From positions 1-18,395 of the forward strand of contig JBKJTP010000243.1 of NCBI GenBank assembly GCA_046590195.1: DNA of 18,395 nucleotides, in the 5' to 3' direction. The first letter of the stretch is position 1; each line of letters begins with the position of its first letter. Position numbers and translations under genes: made by a program. This stretch comes from JBKJTP01 sp046590195 (GTDB lineage Bacteria; Bacteroidota; Ignavibacteria; Palsa-1295). The notes beneath the pieces were generated by a model, which ran no database searches, was not told where the DNA came from, and was given only the letters and a program-made list of their open reading frames with translations. Below are positions 7,692 to 13,864 of the stretch, piece by piece.

Positions 7692-9437
7692 TCAATGACC
7701 GTGTACGGCTGCATCTGGAGCTGGAAGGATCGGCAGGCGCTCCTGCGACTTCGACTTCTTCTGCACCTCGATCTCGCGCACGAGGAGGCTTGGGCTCGAT
7801 GCCGATACCGGTACCCACCCCGACTCTGCGCCGCAGATGCCGTTGAACGTCTCGCCGTCATTGCCTGCAGCAACGATGCGCTCGAATGTTGCGAGTGGTG
7901 TTCCGATGAGATCGACACCACGAACGAGTTCATCCGGGCGCCCATCAGCGTAGACACGGTAGACGAGGATCGGCAATACGTTGAACGAGTTCGGGATCGT
8001 GCGTCCTGTAAGAGTAAACCCACCCTCTACCTGCTTGAACCACAGGCCGTAAGGCTTATTATCCTTCTTGCAGAGGTCGATCAACATTCCTCGAAGCTTC
8101 TCAACCTGGACGGTCTCCTTTGCCTCAACAACAAGATTTGATTGACGAGCCACAGGCCTGCGGCCTGGCATTGCGCGCGCGTGACCGTTGGAGTTATTGA
8201 AGCCTTCGATCGGAGAGCGGGTCATGAGGAATGCTTGCAGCATTCCGTTCTTCACGACATCAACGCGCTGTCCTCGAACACCCTCGTCATCATACTTATA
8301 TCGACCTAACAGATCCTGATTGCGATACTTCTGCTGATTCGGATCGAAGTAGACATCGACGAATGCTGGAAGGATTCGCTCGTTGATCTTCTTCTTGAAT
8401 GTCTGGCCTTCATCCTCATTCTTTTGGCGATGACCTTCGACGCGGTGGCCGAAGATCTCATGGAAGAAAACGCCGGATGCGCCGCCCGACAAGATCGCTG
8501 GGCCGGTATATGGATCAACCACGGGAGCTGTGCGCATCTGCGAGAGCGTGGCGATCATCTCGTTGACGTCACGCTCGATCTCTTCATCCTTCGGAAGGTC
8601 CGCAGGTGTAAATGCGAAGTAGCTCTTGTAAAGTGGAAGCTCCATGCCATCGGCGGCCTTCACCATGCCTTGAACCATCACGCGGACATAGACCTCATTC
8701 GATGCTATCTCGCCGCCCTCAGTATTAACGAAGTACTTCCGAACGATGCTCGAGGTCAGCGATGCCCTGGCCTCCATGACGTTCGCTTTGCCAGCAAACA
8801 GGCCGCTATACTTCTTCAAGCGAGCTTCCCATTCCGATCGGTTGGTGAAGTAGCTTAACATCTCGACGGGTGCTTCGTAATACTTACTCGAAGCATCCGC
8901 GCGGCTGAAGTCGCCTGAAGTATCCTCTGCTGCTACCTTTACTGCCTGATTCGTGCGAACTTCTTGTAAACGCTCGACCGCGGACTTGTAAGACTGATCG
9001 GTCTCACGCCACATTGCTTGGCGCATCGCGAGTTCGCTATTCTCGAATGCCATTGCGCGTGATCCACCTTGCGCCATGCCATTACTAAAGAAGTCGCGAG
9101 AGCCGCGGATCTGGCGAGTGTTGTCAAGATTATAATCGCCGACATGCAGATCGACGAGCAACATACGGCGACGAGACGAATCGTGACGCGTCATTGCTCC
9201 AAAGCTCGTTACGATCGTCACAGTCTGCTCGTCGCCAACACTATAACTGATGTAATACGGAGGCACCGGCTGCTTCGAGAGTGCGTCCATTTCACGCGTC
9301 AGCTCTTGATGCATGATCGAGAGGATCTTGTCTTCGGGGACGAGTTGCGCCTGCGCCGTTTGCGCGACCAAGGCGGAGAGAAGTACGAGGCCAAGTGCGA
9401 ACGCGAGTCGCACGTCCTTAAGGATTTCTTTATGCAA
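7692..9437 (-). CDS. Exported TldD-like zinc metalloprotease
   Basis: TldD-family metallopeptidase, about 581 residues. Seen: a hydrophobic signal segment (FALGLVLLSALVAQTAQA, ending at residue 30, good signal peptidase site), the N-terminal PPYYISYSVGDEQ at 59-71, and GGASGVFFHEIFGHRVEGHR at 318-337 containing the HExxxH zinc motif (His326, Glu327, His331). Near the end, NGICGAESGWVPV puts Cys535 where TldD proteins carry a conserved metal-binding cysteine. E. coli TldD is 481 residues and cytoplasmic, so the signal peptide and longer N-terminal half are distinctive. Start is uncertain: TTG at 9437 is the first in-frame start after a stop, and a GTG at 9413 would give a tidier signal peptide; neither has a well-placed Shine-Dalgarno box. 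It should act with the TldE-like protein encoded next. Substrate unknown. Confidence 0.88.
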   Translation of the reverse strand: MHKEILKDVRLAFALGLVLLSALVAQTAQAQLVPEDKILSIMHQELTREMDALSKQPVPPYYISYSVGDEQTVTIVTSFGAMTRHDSSRRRMLLVDLHVGDYNLDNTRQIRGSRDFFSNGMAQGGSRAMAFENSELAMRQAMWRETDQSYKSAVERLQEVRTNQAVKVAAEDTSGDFSRADASSKYYEAPVEMLSYFTNRSEWEARLKKYSGLFAGKANVMEARASLTSSIVRKYFVNTEGGEIASNEVYVRVMVQGMVKAADGMELPLYKSYFAFTPADLPKDEEIERDVNEMIATLSQMRTAPVVDPYTGPAILSGGASGVFFHEIFGHRVEGHRQKNEDEGQTFKKKINERILPAFVDVYFDPNQQKYRNQDLLGRYKYDDEGVRGQRVDVVKNGMLQAFLMTRSPIEGFNNSNGHARAMPGRRPVARQSNLVVEAKETVQVEKLRGMLIDLCKKDNKPYGLWFKQVEGGFTLTGRTIPNSFNVLPILVYRVYADGRPDELVRGVDLIGTPLATFERIVAAGNDGETFNGICGAESGWVPVSASSPSLLVREIEVQKKSKSQERLPILPAPDAAVHGH

Positions 9438-9552
9438 GGGAGTTTGCTAGGATGATTCGAGATTCGTGTCCGGGCGTGGACCACGAGAGCGATATGGAAC
9501 AGCAAACTGGCAGGGGAAATCGTTCTGATTTGGGATGAAACGGAGGTTCTGG

Positions 9553-9891
9553 CTATAGCCGGTAGCCTTCCGGGTAGAACATCACCTCGATCACATTGCC
9601 TGAGGGATCGTTGAAGTAGAAGGACTCGGAGAGATCGCGGTGGACGCTGATCTTCTTACCATGCTGCATGGCGGCAGCTTCGAAGGCCGCACGGTCATCG
9701 ATGCGCATCGCGAGATGCGGCGGGTGCTGCTCGGCGATGACAAACGCGATCTTCATCCCATCGACCGAGATGAATGCCCACGACTCGTCAAGATAGAGCA
9801 CATCTACATCGTCGAAGGTCGCAGAATAAAAGCTCACCGCCTCCGCGACATTCTTAACAACGAAAGCAACGTGATCGAACTTCGCTTTCAT
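9553..9891 (-). CDS. VOC-superfamily (glyoxalase/bleomycin-resistance fold) protein
   Basis: Small 112-residue protein of the vicinal oxygen chelate fold. Seen: FDHVAFVVKNVAEAVSFYSATF at 5-26, the usual first strand with a metal-binding His7, and the closing SFYFNDPSGNVIEVM near 90-104, whose glutamate is the usual last metal ligand. The middle PPHLAMRI supplies another histidine. The family covers lyases, isomerases, dioxygenases and binding proteins, so no reaction is assigned. It starts 1 nt after the stop of the GH105 gene and is therefore almost certainly part of the uronate cluster, where it could act on a keto-sugar or a toxic aldehyde by-product (inference). Confidence 0.82.
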   Translation of the reverse strand: MKAKFDHVAFVVKNVAEAVSFYSATFDDVDVLYLDESWAFISVDGMKIAFVIAEQHPPHLAMRIDDRAAFEAAAMQHGKKISVHRDLSESFYFNDPSGNVIEVMFYPEGYRL

Positions 9892-9892
9892 A

Positions 9893-10903
9893 TCAACTAT
9901 CGTATTCGGTTAAGGCGAGGAGATAAGCACCTACACCCCACCACCATTCACCGGTATTGAGGGATTTGTAGTACTCGATCGTGCCTGGCCATGTGCCTTC
10001 CGATGATCCGCTGAATACTCCGTTCGAATCGACATGCTTGGCGAGGCCAGTGTATGCGGCTTCGATCGTCTTGTCGAACTGACTGCCGAAGATACCAAGC
10101 TTTCGTGCACGAAGATAAGCGAAGAGATACATCGCCGAAGCAGATGTCTCTTCATACGATGACTTGTCATCGATGATCGTGCGCCACAATCCATTCTTCG
10201 TTTGATATTCAGCAAGTGCAGCTGCAAGCTCCTGGAAGCGGCCGTTCAGCGTCTTGTACTCTGGCGACTTCTTTGCGAGATGCGGAAGGATCTCGGCCAT
10301 CGTCATCATAACCCAGCCATTGCCTCGTGCCCATGAGCCCTCGCTCCGCAATCCAGCCACGTTCTCCTCGCAGTGAATATAGAATGGCCTGTCACCATCC
10401 TGCAATCGGTCGAGATGCAACATGATCTGCCCTACAGCTTCTTCCTGCCATGGCAAGCCAAGGAATGTTCCGAGCTTTTGCAGGATCGGCCCGCTATAGT
10501 AGACCGTGTCAATGTAAATATTCGGCAGATCTACATTATGAAGAATGATGCCTTCGCCATTGCGAAGAGCCTTGCGATCAATGAATGAGTAGATCTGCTC
10601 AGCCGATTCGCGAAGCTGAAGTTGCAGCTCTGGAAACTCGCGATGCACATCCGGATAAAGCAGGCCGAATGACCATGAACCGCAGAAGTAATTGACATAG
10701 AGCCGCTCGTTCATGTGAAAGCGGAGCCAGGTCTCCAAGTACTTGCGTACGTTTGGGTGATCATGGTTGCGGAGCGTGGAGAGCAGGCCGTACATCGCAA
10801 GTGTTTGTCCCCAATCTGTCGATTGTGACTCTGCTCTGTGACGCGAGATCCATGAAGTCGAGACGAGCTCGATCAGCTCCCTTGTAGATTTCTTCTTCGC
10901 CAT
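9893..10903 (-). CDS. GH105-like unsaturated glycuronyl (rhamnogalacturonyl) hydrolase
   Basis: Glycoside hydrolase of the GH88/GH105 alpha6/alpha6-barrel group, 336 residues. It removes the unsaturated uronic acid left at the non-reducing end of oligosaccharides by polysaccharide lyases. Seen: STDWGQTLAMYGL at 28-40, YIDTVYYSGP at 130-139 with Asp132 at the place of the catalytic acid, SWARGNGWV at 190-198, SSYEETSASAMYLFAY in the second half, and a C-terminal WWWGVGAYLLALTE. These fit GH105 better than GH88. No signal peptide: cytoplasmic, acting on imported oligomers. Start: ATG at 10903, 1 nt after the aldolase stop. A longer frame from 10939 would overlap the aldolase by 35 bp and adds residues unlike the family. 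Product is the unsaturated monouronate feeding the isomerase at 12262-13047. Confidence 0.85.
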   Translation of the reverse strand: MAKKKSTRELIELVSTSWISRHRAESQSTDWGQTLAMYGLLSTLRNHDHPNVRKYLETWLRFHMNERLYVNYFCGSWSFGLLYPDVHREFPELQLQLRESAEQIYSFIDRKALRNGEGIILHNVDLPNIYIDTVYYSGPILQKLGTFLGLPWQEEAVGQIMLHLDRLQDGDRPFYIHCEENVAGLRSEGSWARGNGWVMMTMAEILPHLAKKSPEYKTLNGRFQELAAALAEYQTKNGLWRTIIDDKSSYEETSASAMYLFAYLRARKLGIFGSQFDKTIEAAYTGLAKHVDSNGVFSGSSEGTWPGTIEYYKSLNTGEWWWGVGAYLLALTEYDS

Positions 10904-10904
10904 A

Positions 10905-11552
10905 TTACTTTTTGATCGAATCGACGACTCGCTTGACACGATCAGCGATCACACTCATGTCACCCTTTGTTACATCCGCGTCACTAACGAGTGAGCTGCC
11001 TATACCTACAGCCGATGCACCTGCTTCGAACCACTCGTTCACGTTCTCGACCGTGACACCATTTGTGGGTACGTAGCGAATGAAGTCCATGGGGCCGCGG
11101 ATCGCCTTGATGAATTGAGGGCCCAATCCTGCGAGCGGAAACAGCTTTACGAAGTCTGCACCCGCACCGAACGCTTGCCAGGCTTCGGTTGGAGTGAGTG
11201 CTCCCGCCATCGTTGTGACTCCGATCTCATTGCCCACGGCAAGCATATCGAGATCCGTTACGGGGCTTACTAGAAACTTAGCGCCATGCTCGATCGCCTG
11301 CGCTGCACTCTCATACCCGAGCACAGTGCCTGCACCGAGCAAGCATGGTGAGCAGTTGTGGCCAATGCGATGCATGGCATCGAAGGCATTTCCGCTGTTG
11401 AGCGTGAGCTCAATGATCTTGATGCCGTTCTCGATGATCGTGTTCACGATATCCTCGATCCGCGAAGTATCCTTCAACCGCAGCACGGCGAAGACCTTCT
11501 CGCTAATGATCCGATCGATGACCGGTTGCTTGAGTGCTATTTTGTCGGACAT
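10905..11552 (-). CDS. eda: KDPG/KHG aldolase family protein
   Basis: Class I (Schiff-base) aldolase, 215 residues, the normal length. Expected reaction: KDPG to pyruvate plus glyceraldehyde 3-phosphate. Seen: FAVLRLKD at 21-28 (Arg25), IIELTLNSGNA at 46-56 with Glu48 as the general acid/base, GAGTVL at 73-78, SPVTD near 96-100, and FVKLFP at 134-139 with Lys136 as the Schiff-base lysine. One oddity: E. coli Eda has an arginine four residues after this glutamate (E-V-T-L-R), while this protein has Asn52, so the substrate could be a relative of KDPG. It is the third gene of the cluster, 53 bp after the RraA-like gene and 1 nt before the hydrolase. It would use the product of the kinase at 1908-2840. 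Confidence 0.87.
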   Translation of the reverse strand: MSDKIALKQPVIDRIISEKVFAVLRLKDTSRIEDIVNTIIENGIKIIELTLNSGNAFDAMHRIGHNCSPCLLGAGTVLGYESAAQAIEHGAKFLVSPVTDLDMLAVGNEIGVTTMAGALTPTEAWQAFGAGADFVKLFPLAGLGPQFIKAIRGPMDFIRYVPTNGVTVENVNEWFEAGASAVGIGSSLVSDADVTKGDMSVIADRVKRVVDSIKK

Positions 11553-11605
11553 TGGGCTAGGGAGTGAGAGTAAGGTACAGGATGGGCGTTGTTAAAGCAA
11601 CACGA

Positions 11606-12262
11606 TTAGAAGGTCTCGAACTCCTTGAACAGCTCCTGGGCAGACCTTCCGGATTGAAGCCCCTTGGCTGTGGCATCCTCGCCTTCGATCGACTTGATAA
11701 GCTCAGAATAGACCGTGTCGAAGTGCTCCTGCGGGATGACCAGGACGCCGTTGGCATCGCCAAAGACGATGTCGCCGGGCCTGACGAGATGTCCCTCGAA
11801 GTTCACTTCAACGCTATAGTCGGCCATATAGCCTCGGCGACGAATGTCTTTAATGCAACGGTACTTGCCAAAGACTGGGAAGCCGAGCCCTGCGATCTGC
11901 TCGAAATCACGGATGCCCCCATTGGCGACCGCGCCTCTTGCGCCGCGCGCCTTGGCCCGCGTGGACATGAGTCCTCCCCAAAGTGCAGCATCAGTGTCAT
12001 CATCCGCAGCGACCATCACGAATGAATCCTCGGGAATGTGATCGACCATCTCCAGCAGCTTCGTGATCTCTACATAATCGGCTGTTGGGGTGACGCGACA
12101 GGGGAATGCGATCCCTGCGACTTTCAAGTTTGGATCGAACGGGATCGACTGCACGGAGTATGGAAGTACCTTGCATTCGAGTCCGAGCCGATCCATCGCA
12201 TCGCTCACAAGCGGCGTGAAGAAGCGAGAGAAAGAATCGAGCTGTGATTTCGTGACTGCCAT
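11606..12262 (-). CDS. RraA-like / 4-hydroxy-4-methyl-2-oxoglutarate aldolase family protein
   Basis: Member of the RraA-like family (218 residues), which includes HMG/CHA aldolases, oxaloacetate decarboxylases and the E. coli RNase E inhibitor RraA. Seen: an N-terminal VSDAMDRLG at 19-27, LWGGLMSTRAKARGARGAV at 94-112, NGGIRD at 114-119, and PGDIVFGDANGVLVIP at 162-177. Arg118 and Asp119, which bind pyruvate enolate and metal in the aldolases, are kept; the preceding Asp of the usual DGxxRD is Asn here, which is tolerated in other family members. Context suggests an enzyme rather than an RNase regulator: it is locked between an IolB/KduI-like isomerase (1-nt overlap, TAATG) and a KDPG aldolase. 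It may cleave or decarboxylate a keto-acid of the uronate route (inference). Confidence 0.8.
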   Translation of the reverse strand: MAVTKSQLDSFSRFFTPLVSDAMDRLGLECKVLPYSVQSIPFDPNLKVAGIAFPCRVTPTADYVEITKLLEMVDHIPEDSFVMVAADDDTDAALWGGLMSTRAKARGARGAVANGGIRDFEQIAGLGFPVFGKYRCIKDIRRRGYMADYSVEVNFEGHLVRPGDIVFGDANGVLVIPQEHFDTVYSELIKSIEGEDATAKGLQSGRSAQELFKEFETF

Positions 12263-13047
12263 TATCGCAAGCCCGTTGGCATCGATTCGAATCCGGGCTG
12301 CACGTTGACCCCAGCAAGAGTGCGATAGGTGTCGTCCTCAAGCGAGCACAACGCCCAGCAGAAGTTGACTGGGTATCCTGGAGCAGCTACATTCGGATGG
12401 TAGCCTTTAACGATAGCGACAGCGTCGTTCTCGAATACGGGCTCAGCGAATTCTGGCGCATGCAGATCGGTGTAGATGAACTGCGTCGCAAAGCCTGGCT
12501 TCGGAATGTCGAAGAAAAGATAAAGCTCCTCGCGGGTGTCGGCGTGCTCGTGTGGCGGCCAGCTGGTCCAGTTGCCGGGCTTTGACATCGTGACACCCAT
12601 CAGGATGCGAGAGCCTTCAACATTCTCCGCGATCACTTTATGGATGTCGCGATAGTATGGCTCTGCGCCAACGTTCAACGTGAGCGAGCCATTGCTCTTC
12701 ACATCAGTCTCAAAGCTGACATACTTTGTAGGATGCGACTTTTGTGTTGGGCATGATGCCTCGACGAGATCGATCGCGTCCGAAGTCTCGACCGTGAACT
12801 CCTCCCCACGACCGACGTACATGCCATCGAATCGGCTCAGTTCGAACGTCTGCCCGCCGACCCTAACGGTACCCGATCCATGCAAGCAAAGCAGCGTGGT
12901 CTCTGCGCCAGGGTTGCTGGCTGCTACCCCTTCACCCGCATCGAGAATGATGCGTCCGCAGGAGAGAAACTTGAACGCAGAATTTTCGGGTGTGATCGAG
13001 ATATGTCTCCCCTTCTTAGCTGCAGTATCGCGATGAAGCCAATTCAT
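12262..13047 (-). CDS. IolB/KduI-family isomerase (5-deoxyglucuronate or 5-keto-4-deoxyuronate isomerase)
   Basis: Bicupin isomerase of the KduI/IolB family, 261 residues. KduI converts 5-keto-4-deoxyuronate to 3-deoxy-D-glycero-2,5-hexodiulosonate; IolB isomerises 5-deoxyglucuronate in inositol breakdown. Seen: the second cupin carries PPHEHADTREELYLFF at 164-179 with metal ligands His166, His168 and a Glu at 173/174, and KGYHPNVAAPGYPVNF at 214-229 with His217. The GYHP/APGY segment is IolB-like, whereas the following neighbours (GH105 hydrolase, KDPG aldolase) argue for the KduI reaction, so no gene symbol is given. It is the first gene of the cluster; the ATG at 13047 follows a promoter candidate at 13084-13114 and a large inverted repeat. 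Its stop overlaps the RraA-like start by 1 nt. Confidence 0.83.
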   Translation of the reverse strand: MNWLHRDTAAKKGRHISITPENSAFKFLSCGRIILDAGEGVAASNPGAETTLLCLHGSGTVRVGGQTFELSRFDGMYVGRGEEFTVETSDAIDLVEASCPTQKSHPTKYVSFETDVKSNGSLTLNVGAEPYYRDIHKVIAENVEGSRILMGVTMSKPGNWTSWPPHEHADTREELYLFFDIPKPGFATQFIYTDLHAPEFAEPVFENDAVAIVKGYHPNVAAPGYPVNFCWALCSLEDDTYRTLAGVNVQPGFESMPTGLR

Positions 13048-13083
13048 TTCTTCGTTGTCGGTTGTCTGTTGTCAGTTACCTTA

Positions 13084-13114
13084 CAAAGATACTGACGAAC
13101 TTGCGTGTGCAAAA
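13084..13114 (-). promoter_or_regulatory. Bacteroidota-type promoter candidate for the uronate cluster
   Basis: On the minus strand TTTTG (13114-13110) is followed after 18 bp by TATCTTTG (13091-13084), an exact match to the TAnnTTTG element of Bacteroidota housekeeping promoters with a slightly short spacer. It would start transcription about 30 bp before the ATG at 13047. Because the small gene's promoter in this window follows the TTGACA/TATAAT pattern, this assignment stays tentative. Confidence 0.45.
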
Positions 13115-13117
13115 CAA

Positions 13118-13158
13118 ATAAGTCTTATAAGACCCACGGGTCTTATAAGACTTATAAG
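13118..13158. repeat. Large inverted repeat with three CTTATAAG units (operator or terminator hairpin)
   Basis: Two perfect 18-bp arms (13118-13135 and 13138-13155) are separated by 2 bp. Each arm contains the 10-bp palindrome TCTTATAAGA, and a further CTTATAAG follows at 13151-13158, so the 8-bp unit occurs at 13124, 13142 and 13151. It lies between the end of the 90-residue gene and the promoter candidate of the uronate cluster. Read on the minus strand the stem is followed by TTGTTTTG, so it could be a terminator of the small gene. The symmetrical repeated unit just upstream of a promoter also fits a regulator binding site. Both could be true. Confidence 0.75.
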
Positions 13159-13175
13159 AAAATCTTAAACGAAGT

Positions 13176-13448
13176 TTACACTTCCTCCACGATCATCTCG
13201 CCATCCGGCTGCGAGAGCATCTGGCGGTACTCGGGGATAACGATAGTTGTATGCGGGATCATGCGGTAGTCGTTCTCAAGGTAATCCCTCCAGAGATCGA
13301 TCGCTTTTGTGCGAAGGCCTACGCGGCGTTCGTTGGTCAACAGTGTCCATGCACGTGAAGGCATGGCACCAGCAGCAGGGATGCTGTAAACATGTTGTTC
13401 AGCCTCGTAGAGTGAGCTGATTCTTTGCGTAAGTATCAAACGTAACAT
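13176..13448 (-). CDS. 90-residue protein of unknown function
   Basis: I do not recognise this protein. It is probably real: the ATG at 13448 is preceded by AAGGAGGT with 4 nt between, the best ribosome binding site in the window, and a near-consensus promoter lies about 110 bp upstream. The protein begins MLRLILTQRISSLYEAEQ, has a central AMPSRAWTLLTNERRVGLRTKAI-like basic stretch (split here over residues 28-49), then WRDYLENDYRM, a hydrophobic PHTTIVIPEY, and an acidic C-terminus ending EMIVEEV. There is no signal peptide, transmembrane helix or cysteine, so a small soluble cytoplasmic protein is likely. It stands alone between the ftsH terminator and the uronate cluster; a regulatory or adaptor role is possible, but nothing in the sequence shows it. 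Confidence 0.7.
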   Translation of the reverse strand: MLRLILTQRISSLYEAEQHVYSIPAAGAMPSRAWTLLTNERRVGLRTKAIDLWRDYLENDYRMIPHTTIVIPEYRQMLSQPDGEMIVEEV

Positions 13449-13452
13449 CGGT

Positions 13453-13460
13453 ACCTCCTT
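13453..13460 (-). promoter_or_regulatory. Ribosome binding site of the 90-residue gene
   Basis: Minus-strand AAGGAGGT, fully complementary to the core anti-Shine-Dalgarno, separated by ACCG from the ATG at 13448. It fixes the start and stands out because nearly all other genes here lack such a box. Confidence 0.85.
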
Positions 13461-13555
13461 TTACTCAGTCAGTCAGAACCTCAAACGGATCTGATCAAAC
13501 AAACGCCAACTCTCAACTTTCCGCAGTACGAAAACCTGCCGCATAGCGTGGCCGT

Positions 13556-13584
13556 AATATACGACTGAAATCAGCCAAAGTCAA
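13556..13584 (-). promoter_or_regulatory. Sigma-70-like promoter of the 90-residue gene
   Basis: Minus-strand TTGACT (13584-13579), a 17-bp spacer, then TATATT (13561-13556): five of six matches to each consensus box at ideal spacing. The expected start lies near 13549, giving a leader of about 100 nt. Directly upstream, at 13599-13610, the 12-bp palindrome TATTTTAAAATA sits where an A/T-rich UP element would contact RNA polymerase. Confidence 0.7.
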
Positions 13585-13757
13585 GACCTGAGCGGGTTTA
13601 TTTTAAAATAGATCGCGAGATATTAGGCAAACCTCACGAAACAAGAGCTAACTGACCTTTTCTGCGAAACAACCGTCTCCAAGGAAGAGTGGGGCGGCAA
13701 TGGATTAAAGAGCTTTTCAACAACTCATGAGGGCAACAGACCAGATAATCGGGATAG

Positions 13758-13775
13758 TGCCCGTTGCAACGGGCA
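13758..13775. repeat. 18-bp perfect palindrome
   Basis: TGCCCGTTGCAACGGGCA reads the same on both strands. It could fold into a 7-bp GC-rich stem with a TGCA loop, but neither side has a T-run, so it is not a simple terminator. It lies 26 bp beyond the ftsH terminator. A dimeric protein binding site is possible. Confidence 0.6.
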
Positions 13776-13800
13776 GCGCAACGCCATAAACTCCAAACCT

Positions 13801-13838
13801 AAACTCAAAAGGCCCCTCTACCGGAAAGCAGAAGGGCC
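13801..13838 (-). terminator. Rho-independent terminator of ftsH
   Basis: On the minus strand GGCCCTTCTGC and GGTAGAGGGGCC pair over 11 positions around a short loop, followed by TTTTGAGTTT. Two of the pairs are G-U in the minus-strand RNA but would be C-A mismatches in the plus-strand RNA, so the hairpin is built for the ftsH direction. It begins 27 bp after the ftsH stop. Confidence 0.8.
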
Positions 13839-13864
13839 CATAAATCTTAAGCTTAGCTATCAGA

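Larger units (their letters stand above)
13449..13864. other. Gene-free stretch between ftsH and the 90-residue gene
   Basis: These 416 bp hold the leader, ribosome binding site and promoter of the 90-residue gene on the right-to-left strand, then about 150 bp with no recognised signal, an 18-bp perfect palindrome at 13758-13775, and the ftsH terminator at 13801-13838. Short open frames here (for example minus-strand 13717-13929, which runs into ftsH) look like chance. Confidence 0.6.

Noticed and set aside
7667..8023. Upstream extension of the TldE-like frame (Arg/Ser-rich residues before the signal peptide)
   Set aside because: It overlaps the end of the TldD-like gene in another frame, has the composition of a shadow frame, and would bury a good signal peptide that starts at the ATG at 7666.
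7545..8141. 198-residue plus-strand open frame opposite the TldD/TldE junction
   Set aside because: Antisense to two conserved coding regions, with Cys/Arg-rich composition typical of a shadow frame.
10904..10939. Longer start for the GH105 gene
   Set aside because: It would overlap the aldolase gene by 35 bp and add a Ser-rich stretch unlike the family; the ATG at 10903, 1 nt after the aldolase stop, fits the packing of the cluster.
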